From Clostridia bacterium (GTDB lineage Bacteria > Bacillota > Clostridia > Christensenellales > Borkfalkiaceae), in the NCBI GenBank assembly GCA_900767815.1, contig CAAGAM010000150.1, positions 1 through 64,000 on the forward strand: DNA of 64,000 nucleotides, given 5' to 3'. The position numbers and the translations under genes were made by a program. Shown here one piece after another: positions 57,744 to 64,000 of this stretch; the first letter of the stretch is position 1; each line of letters begins with the position of its first letter. A model generated the notes under the pieces. It had not been told where the DNA came from. It did no database searches and saw nothing but the letters and a program-made list of their open reading frames with translations.

Positions 57744-60500
57744 ATGAGAACAAAAAGCAAGACGATTTTGACATTTTTGACTATGATCGTATTTTGTTTT
57801 TCGATGGCAATGTTTTCCATAACTGTTATAAGGCCGGTCAGTGCAGCAGAGGCTGATCCTTTACAGATCGAAGAGGTGCAGTTATTAAAAAATCAGGATA
57901 ATGGAACGAACTGTTGGTTAGTAATCAAATTTAATCAGAATGTTGTTTCCCATGCAAATCCGGGCAATGTTAACAATGAAGACGTAAGAAGCAAATTGCT
58001 TATCAATGGAAAGTCTATTTATGCATATGAGGCTGAAGACAAGATAGCCACATCGTGCTATTATAACTATCCTGTGGGACAAAATCTTATTCGTATAAAC
58101 ATTCCGGTTAAAAATTTTTCCGCTGTGTTTAACAGTGATGCAGAAACCGGAGAAATTCTTAATACTGAAATCGTATTACAGAACGGAATGAAATTTGAAA
58201 ATGGCTTGACTGTTTCTGAAGATATTGTAGTTACTTATTATTCGGCAGCAGATACTTTTTTGTTGCCGGGACAGGATATTTCTTCAATCGCTACCAATGT
58301 GGAAGCTGTGCATTATTATGTAAATGTCAAACATCTGAGAATCTATTTTGATGCTCCGGTTGGATCTGCAACAACTACATCGGAGATTGCGCAGAATGCA
58401 ATGGACAAAATTCTTATTAATGGTAAATCTGTTAAACAGCGCAATCTGGAGCTTTATATTGATCCTGCATCTATAATCGGTCCTTCTTCTACTGAGGGTA
58501 ATTGGTTTGAATGGGTTGACGGTAAAGATGTCTGGGGTGGTGCAACAGGTCATCTGAATTGCCGTTATATGATTCGTATAAGTCTTTCTTCTTCTACGGG
58601 CAGCTACAATTTGAAGCGTGACGGCACGGATGTTGTGGAATTTTTACCCGGCTTAAAAACGGCAAATGGAAAAGTCCTTCTCAACTCAGTAGTATTTAAA
58701 CTGTCGGATGACGGATTTAACCGTGTCGGCTGGAAAGACAGTATTGTGGATGAATGGGATAAGGCTCGAAACATTGTTGAAACTGATTATACTCTTTCTC
58801 GTGGGGAAAATAATTGTGCGCAATTACGTATTATCCCTATAGGTGAATTTAATCCGGTATCATCGGCACAGGAATTCAGCGCATCAGAGATCAGCATGTA
58901 TTTCTCCCAGGTGGAAATGAACGGAAGGTCTATTGCTTCCATAGCAGGCGTCGGTGTCAGCGGGTATGAAATTGAAGATGGAAAATTTGGTTTGTTGATT
59001 ACGTTCCCCGAAAACTTAGTAAAATTTGACGGAACGGATACTTTTGCCCTTTTAGGTGGCTATGTTTTCCCGAATGGCAACGATTCACGTGCAGAGTTAG
59101 TAGAGTTTACTAATTCTCCTATGACGGCAACTACGTCATACGATGCATCGGCAGGCAAGACCACTATTATTTTGAAAACAGAAAAAAGTCCGGGCGATGC
59201 CGGTGAATATGCATCTCTGAAAATCGGTGATTCGGCAATTACCGTTGAAAGTGTAACGGCAAACGAAATAGAACTTAGTTTTTCCGGACGTTTGAAAAAT
59301 AATGATGTTTTCACGGTACCACAAGGAACGATTGATGGCAGAGGTTATGCCGTTGCAAATGATATTGAGTATGTGTATTATGCAGAAACCGGACTGTTGG
59401 TTTCTCGTAAACCTTCATCATATTTCCTTGTGGATAAAGTTAATGCAATCAAAAATCAGGACGGTGGTAAGAATAGCTGGGTAGTTGTTGATTTCCGTGA
59501 ATCTGTAGTGAATTACAGCGGTTATCCTGTAAAAATTACGGGTGACGAGATTGCAAACTATGGTTATATAAAACTTAACGGCAGACCTGTAACAGACGCT
59601 GCCGATACAGCAGAAAATGCAGGCATTGGCGTATACTGGACAACTGAATCACAGTTACAGATTGTTATTCCATCAGGTAACGAACTTTTGGATTTTACCA
59701 AACAGCTTACAATTAGTATAGAAAAGGAATTTCGCACCATATTGAATGCCGGTTCAAATGGAGTTTTCGAACAAACCTTGCAGAAATACAGTGAGCGAGA
59801 TGGTATGTGGAAGGAAGTTTTTTCTGATGATGGATTGCTTTTTGATACTAATATGGATTTAAAGGTAACGGGGGTTGGTTCTTATACCGATGAAGGTGAA
59901 AATGTTTCTTTTGCAATTACATTCAATCAGGATATAGCTTACGGGTATTTCCCACACGCAAACAGTACTGCAACCTTTATGAGTAGTATGTTACAGCAGT
60001 TTTACACACAGAACGAAATTAAATATTTCGTATACAACGGCCTTGGTGACAGCATACGTGACAATATTATTCTTGACGGCAAGAGTATCTGGGAGCGTAT
60101 GGAAGTTGAAGGACCTATAATGAATCAGTACATTATGTTGCATTATGGTACAGTCGGAACTACAACAATGCAGATTTTTATAAACAAAAAGAGCCGGAGT
60201 ATTGATTTTGTCAATACATCAAAAGCGCATACACTTACGATTAAGGCAGGCTTCCAGGTTCCGAATGGAGGAACTATTGCAAATGACACAACATTTGTTT
60301 ACAACCCTACAACTAAGACATGGTCGTTGAAAGGAAACGGAACTTCGGAAAAAATTCCGGTGGATACCGGAAAAAGCAGTTATCCGATTGTAAGCAAAGG
60401 TTGTAGTGGCGGTATTGCAATGGAGGGAATGTTACCTGTGACAGCAACTTTGTTGATGCTGACGGCAGTGGTGTTGCAAAAAAGGAGAAAACAATCATGA
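57744..60500 (+). CDS. Large surface protein with repeated beta domains and C-terminal anchor
   Basis: The 918-residue protein has a signal peptide (ending near VSAAEA, about residue 36), then several related beta-rich domains: IEEVQLLKNQDNGTNCWLVI near the start and VDKVNAIKNQDGGKNSWVVV later are clearly homologous, and VTGVGSYTDEGENVSFAITF is a third. The C-terminus has a Gly-Cys motif (SKGCSGGIAMEGM), a hydrophobic stretch and a basic end (QKRRKQS), resembling Gly-Cys type sorting tails rather than LPXTG. The start at 57744 follows AGGAGG. It likely displays at the cell surface and may bind a glycan; function not proven. Its last codon overlaps the next ATG. Confidence 0.82.
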   Translation: MRTKSKTILTFLTMIVFCFSMAMFSITVIRPVSAAEADPLQIEEVQLLKNQDNGTNCWLVIKFNQNVVSHANPGNVNNEDVRSKLLINGKSIYAYEAEDKIATSCYYNYPVGQNLIRINIPVKNFSAVFNSDAETGEILNTEIVLQNGMKFENGLTVSEDIVVTYYSAADTFLLPGQDISSIATNVEAVHYYVNVKHLRIYFDAPVGSATTTSEIAQNAMDKILINGKSVKQRNLELYIDPASIIGPSSTEGNWFEWVDGKDVWGGATGHLNCRYMIRISLSSSTGSYNLKRDGTDVVEFLPGLKTANGKVLLNSVVFKLSDDGFNRVGWKDSIVDEWDKARNIVETDYTLSRGENNCAQLRIIPIGEFNPVSSAQEFSASEISMYFSQVEMNGRSIASIAGVGVSGYEIEDGKFGLLITFPENLVKFDGTDTFALLGGYVFPNGNDSRAELVEFTNSPMTATTSYDASAGKTTIILKTEKSPGDAGEYASLKIGDSAITVESVTANEIELSFSGRLKNNDVFTVPQGTIDGRGYAVANDIEYVYYAETGLLVSRKPSSYFLVDKVNAIKNQDGGKNSWVVVDFRESVVNYSGYPVKITGDEIANYGYIKLNGRPVTDAADTAENAGIGVYWTTESQLQIVIPSGNELLDFTKQLTISIEKEFRTILNAGSNGVFEQTLQKYSERDGMWKEVFSDDGLLFDTNMDLKVTGVGSYTDEGENVSFAITFNQDIAYGYFPHANSTATFMSSMLQQFYTQNEIKYFVYNGLGDSIRDNIILDGKSIWERMEVEGPIMNQYIMLHYGTVGTTTMQIFINKKSRSIDFVNTSKAHTLTIKAGFQVPNGGTIANDTTFVYNPTTKTWSLKGNGTSEKIPVDTGKSSYPIVSKGCSGGIAMEGMLPVTATLLMLTAVVLQKRRKQS

Positions 60501-62914
60501 GGAAACGGTTTTTGACAAAAATTTTAGCTAGCGGACTGGCTTTGATAATGTTGTTTGGTTCGGTTGCATGTTCTAAGTCAGATAAAACATATGAATACAA
60601 AAAGGAAAGCGAGGCTATTTATTACACAGGTTCGGACAATACTGAGCTGAACATGTTTATGAATGACTTTTTTCATCGCAATATGCGTTATGATAAAGAT
60701 AGTCTTGCCGGTTGGGGTGAAGATGTTACCCTTGGCGCTGTAACCGGTGCAGGTTCTTATTTCGGAAAGGAGTGGGAAGCTTTGGCGCTCACGTTATTTG
60801 ATTCTTCGGCTGATAATTACAACACAGACCGTTATCAGACAGTTAGAAACTGGATTACCGGACAGCCTATGGATAAATTCGGGTATGTATGGAACGGAGC
60901 AGATCGTTTTGAGGCGGGCAGAAATACTGAGCAACTGTTTAAACAAGGCTGGCCTTTCCCTGATTATACATGGAACACAGGATCTCTTCCCGGCTGGGAG
61001 TTTAATGCGAACGATGACGAGGAGGGTTGGACAAACAACGGCGTTTCTTCTTCTGTTGTAAATGGCTTTTATTCAGCCAGCGCAGTCGATGCTGATTCTC
61101 TGGAATTTGTTTGGCCGGAAGATAAAGTTGTTTTGTCAGATCTTACCCCATTTGTGGAAGTGGATCTCAGTCTTTTAGATACAGAGACATTTGGTCAGAA
61201 AGAAATGTCTGCCGGTGATGTGCAGATCCGGTTCAGAAACAGCAACAGCGAAGAATGGCATGTTGCATCAATGGCAGATTACTGCACGAGGCCTGTGGAT
61301 GAAATTTCACCGAATTTCCGTCAGAATATGTATTTTGATATGTATAATCATCCTCAGTGGGCAAATCAAGAGATTACTGACGTGAAATTGGTTATATTGC
61401 CAAAGTCAGGACAAAAACTTAATGTGGATGCAAAACTTAACTTTTTCCGTATGCAATTTGATTCGCGTCAGGTTAATAATAACAGTATTTTGATTACCGG
61501 AACAAAAGCACTGTATGAGTATTCTCATGATACCGATCTTCTTGAAACTATGCTTTCAAAAGTTAAACGTTCAGTTCAGTTTTATTTGACAAACCTCGGA
61601 GGTGAATCGGGAGTTATATCCAACGATTTCTGTGTAGGTCATGAAATACGTCTTGACGAACATGGCTCAAGAATTATGGGTTACGGAATCGGTGACGGAT
61701 ACTGGGATATGCTGTCACTTCCTGAAAAAAATATCTATATCAATATTTACTTTTATAAAGCTATAAGAGATGCGGCATGGTTGTTGAAAGCAGCTGAACA
61801 GGAAGGTATTACTTGTGACGAACAGACAATTATGACAAATGAAGGACTGGAAGTGCCTTGCGATGCTACAGCAGAAGAGCTGGAAGCTCTTATGAGTATT
61901 ATTGAAACTAAATTTACAGAAACATTCTGGAACGATAAGACCGGAAGATTCCATGCAGGATATTCTAATGCTTATGGCTGCATAATTGATTATGGCTTCA
62001 CATATTTCAATCTGGAAGCTATTGTGGCAGGACTTGCTTCAAAGGAGCAGGTAGAAAGCATTTATGCTTGGCTGGATGGTGATAGAATCGTGGAATCACA
62101 GGCATACACCTGTGCAGACGGAGCAACGCTGAATGTTGAAGAGAAATCTACGGGAGATGATATTTATTTATATCGTTTTGCACCGAGAACAAATACCGCA
62201 GACAATGATTCGGCGCACTATTTATGGACCTGGACGCCAAGAAAGTTCGGAAATCAGTTGCAGAATGGCGGTGCAGCTCTGTTTATGTCTTATTATGATC
62301 TTGTTGCACGTGCAAAATATCTTGGAATAGAAAATGCAGCACAGAGACTTAAAGAAATCCAGGAATGGTATCTTGAAGTTTTGAATTACAACGAGAATGA
62401 CGGAGGGGCGCGTGGTGGCGCATATTTCTATTGGGATTATTATCAGGCTCTTGATATTGAAGAAAATCCATGGATTATGAAGGCCGGTAATCTTTTGGAA
62501 GGTTCTAATATGGGAACTGCCGGTGCGGGACTTTTAGCCCTTGACTATGTTTTCCCTGAAACCGCGTTGTTCTGGCGTGCTATTCCTGAAATGTATTTTG
62601 GTTTAAGCGTTTCCACAGATAATGTGTTACAACTTGCGCCGAACCTGAGTGAAAATCTGACCTGGTATAAAAATGAAAACCTTAAATATTCGGGGCTTAT
62701 ATATGATCTTACCGCAGGAAATAAGTTCGTTCAGATTAACAACGTTCGTGGAACAATCAAAGATGAAAAGGTATGTGTGACTTTTAAAAAACCTGAAGGT
62801 GACTTCAAGGTTTATATGGACGGAAAGGAACTTTCGTCGTCCGAATATAAAGTAAGTGGTTCTAAAATTGAGATTACCGGAGATTTTAGAGCATGCAAGA
62901 TTGAAATCAGATAA
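60497..62914 (+). CDS. Six-hairpin glycosidase-like lipoprotein
   Basis: The 805-residue protein has a lipoprotein signal (MRKRFLTKILASGLALIMLF then GSVAC, Cys at residue 25). Its central part (about 330-720) has the helix-rich pattern of six-hairpin glycosidases (MGYGIGDGYWDMLSLPEKNI, IYINIYFYKAIRDAAWLLKA, IQEWYLEVL, GSNMGTAGAGLLALDYVFPE), preceded by a beta domain (about 170-320). The family cannot be fixed by eye. A small beta domain ends the chain. It overlaps the surface-protein gene by 4 nt (ATGA), so they are co-translated. It probably cleaves or binds an oligosaccharide at the cell surface. Confidence 0.75.
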   Translation: MRKRFLTKILASGLALIMLFGSVACSKSDKTYEYKKESEAIYYTGSDNTELNMFMNDFFHRNMRYDKDSLAGWGEDVTLGAVTGAGSYFGKEWEALALTLFDSSADNYNTDRYQTVRNWITGQPMDKFGYVWNGADRFEAGRNTEQLFKQGWPFPDYTWNTGSLPGWEFNANDDEEGWTNNGVSSSVVNGFYSASAVDADSLEFVWPEDKVVLSDLTPFVEVDLSLLDTETFGQKEMSAGDVQIRFRNSNSEEWHVASMADYCTRPVDEISPNFRQNMYFDMYNHPQWANQEITDVKLVILPKSGQKLNVDAKLNFFRMQFDSRQVNNNSILITGTKALYEYSHDTDLLETMLSKVKRSVQFYLTNLGGESGVISNDFCVGHEIRLDEHGSRIMGYGIGDGYWDMLSLPEKNIYINIYFYKAIRDAAWLLKAAEQEGITCDEQTIMTNEGLEVPCDATAEELEALMSIIETKFTETFWNDKTGRFHAGYSNAYGCIIDYGFTYFNLEAIVAGLASKEQVESIYAWLDGDRIVESQAYTCADGATLNVEEKSTGDDIYLYRFAPRTNTADNDSAHYLWTWTPRKFGNQLQNGGAALFMSYYDLVARAKYLGIENAAQRLKEIQEWYLEVLNYNENDGGARGGAYFYWDYYQALDIEENPWIMKAGNLLEGSNMGTAGAGLLALDYVFPETALFWRAIPEMYFGLSVSTDNVLQLAPNLSENLTWYKNENLKYSGLIYDLTAGNKFVQINNVRGTIKDEKVCVTFKKPEGDFKVYMDGKELSSSEYKVSGSKIEITGDFRACKIEIR

Positions 62915-62928
62915 TCGGAGGAAAAAAT

Positions 62929-64000
62929 ATGAAAAAATTTGCAGTTGTTTTACTTTTAATCGTTTCTATGTTGACACTGTCATTGTCGGCATGCGCACGT
63001 GGTGGAGATGACGTTAGTGATGGAAATGATTACGATGATAAAGTTGTTACCATAGTGGTTGGTATAAAGGCAGATTCTACTGAAAAAGCATATCTTAGTG
63101 CGTTTTCAAAGGCGTTTAATCGTGTTGACAAATCTATTAAAATATCAGTTCAGACATTTGCCGATTATCAGCAGGCTATGAATAATTACATTGCTACTGA
63201 CAGTATGCCGGATATCGTTTGGTGTACGGGTGACTATCATGCCCCTTATTCAAGCACAGGACATTATGAAGACCTTACGCCTTATTTTGAACGTGACGGA
63301 ATTGATCTTTCCAAGTATTATAAGACAAGTATCGATTCGGCACGTTTGACTATCGATCCAAAAGCAGAAAATTATAATTCTGTATGGTTTATGCCAAGAG
63401 ATTATAACAGGTTGACCATCATGTACAATAAAGATATTTTCGACAAAGCAAAAATGGAATATCCTACTAATGATTGGACATGGGAAGATTTTCTTGCAAC
63501 TTGCAGAACTTTGCGTGAAAAAATGAACAATAACGAAAACGGTCTTAGCAAGTTCATGTATCCTGCTGATTTGCTTTTGAGTGATAATGTCGGGATGTTT
63601 ACAGCACTTACTACAGAAGGTGGAAGTATTGTTGATGAAAAAGGTGATTCTAACATTAGTGCAACGGAAACTCAGCTTGCTTATGAGGCACTTCGTGGCT
63701 ACGTTAGTGAAGGACTTTTCCTTAATCCTACAACAAGTGCAAGCGTGTCTTTTGCACGTAATACTATTGCTATGAATGCATGTGTTCGCCCTGTAATTCC
63801 CGGTTATATAAACGATGTTAATCTTGATTTTGTATCTTATCCGCTTAGCGATACTACAATGGTAGGCGCCGGTTGTTCCGGATATGCGATTGCATCAACA
63901 AGCAAACACAAAGAGGAAGCTTGGAAATTTATTAAATTTATCGGTTCAGAAGAAGGCCAGCGTGCATTTGCTACCACGGCCGGTTGTGTTCCTGTATTGA
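62929..64000 (+). CDS. ABC sugar-binding lipoprotein (family 1), 3' end missing
   Basis: The 357 visible codons are open to the window edge. The protein has a lipoprotein signal (MKKFAVVLLLIVSMLTLSLS then ACAR) and solute-binding family 1 features: KAYLSAFSKAFNRVDKSIKI, DSMPDIVWCTGDYHAPYSS, NSVWFMPRDYNRLTIMYNKD, IFDKAKMEYPTNDWTWEDFL, AGCSGYAIASTSKHKEEAWK and FIKFIGSEEGQRAFATTAGC. It captures a sugar or oligosaccharide for an ABC importer. GGAGG precedes the ATG. The permease genes would lie to the right, outside the window. Confidence 0.88.
   Translation, partial: MKKFAVVLLLIVSMLTLSLSACARGGDDVSDGNDYDDKVVTIVVGIKADSTEKAYLSAFSKAFNRVDKSIKISVQTFADYQQAMNNYIATDSMPDIVWCTGDYHAPYSSTGHYEDLTPYFERDGIDLSKYYKTSIDSARLTIDPKAENYNSVWFMPRDYNRLTIMYNKDIFDKAKMEYPTNDWTWEDFLATCRTLREKMNNNENGLSKFMYPADLLLSDNVGMFTALTTEGGSIVDEKGDSNISATETQLAYEALRGYVSEGLFLNPTTSASVSFARNTIAMNACVRPVIPGYINDVNLDFVSYPLSDTTMVGAGCSGYAIASTSKHKEEAWKFIKFIGSEEGQRAFATTAGCVPVL

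Noticed and set aside
60440..60500. LPXTG sortase signal
   Set aside because: The only match (LPVTA) lies within the hydrophobic segment, not before it, and lacks the final Gly.
1..64000. rRNA or tRNA genes
   Set aside because: No stretch with a convincing T-arm/acceptor pattern or rRNA core sequence was recognised; a tRNA search program would be decisive.

Overview
The window looks like a chromosomal segment of a low-to-mid GC Gram-positive bacterium of the class Clostridia (Bacillota). The evidence is the gene content and order: infC-rpmI-rplT behind an RNA leader, ruvCAB-queA-tgt, yajC / TIGR04086-type membrane protein / secD-secF, recJ-rel-(metallo-beta-lactamase fold)-hemZ, rpsO-pnp, spoVG, a YlmH-type S4 protein, and many lipoproteins with Gram-positive lipoboxes. 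The many BspA-type repeats and secreted enzymes suggest a gut-associated Clostridia. A finer placement cannot be made from sequence reading alone. No rRNA or tRNA gene was recognised.

Layout. 0.2-7.2 kb: a lipoprotein, a flavoprotein and translation genes. 7.4-14.8 kb: an AT-richer accessory locus with three related lipoprotein cassettes, two truncated genes, a 1,473-residue secreted fusion (papain-like peptidase, BspA leucine-rich repeats, InlB-like repeat, peptide-binding-protein-like C-terminus) and a 36-bp tandem repeat array. 14.9-24.5 kb: an HtrA-like protease, Holliday-junction resolution, queuosine modification and Sec accessory genes. 24.7-41.5 kb: core housekeeping (RecJ, Rel, HemZ, S15, PNPase, UppP, pyridoxal kinase, MATE, lipid kinase, SpoVG, MurC). 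41.6-48.1 kb: a fucose-isomerase locus with an AraC regulator, a solitary serine recombinase with a coupled micro-ORF, and aspartate-semialdehyde dehydrogenase. 48.2-52.0 kb: an ATP-grasp ligase divergent from an HPr-kinase-like / S26-peptidase-like / ABC-exporter cassette that resembles parts of ribosomal-peptide (RiPP) clusters. 52.1-55.7 kb: a DUF5685-like protein, a degenerate J-domain protein with a Cys-rich tail, a membrane protein and RlmD. 56.0-64.0 kb: a glycan-use locus with different codon usage (GH1 glucosidase, large surface protein, six-hairpin glycosidase-like lipoprotein, sugar-binding lipoprotein cut by the window end).

How the parts fit. Most of the window is ordinary chromosomal backbone. 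The regions that call for a second look are the mosaic peptidase locus (7.4-14.8 kb), the kinase/peptidase/exporter cassette (48.2-52.0 kb), and the junction just after rlmD (about 55.7 kb) where composition changes. A recurring feature is a sigma-70-type promoter whose -10 box ends 6-7 nt before the start codon with no ribosome-binding site, suggesting leaderless messages for ruvC, murC, the ATP-grasp gene and the kinase-like gene.
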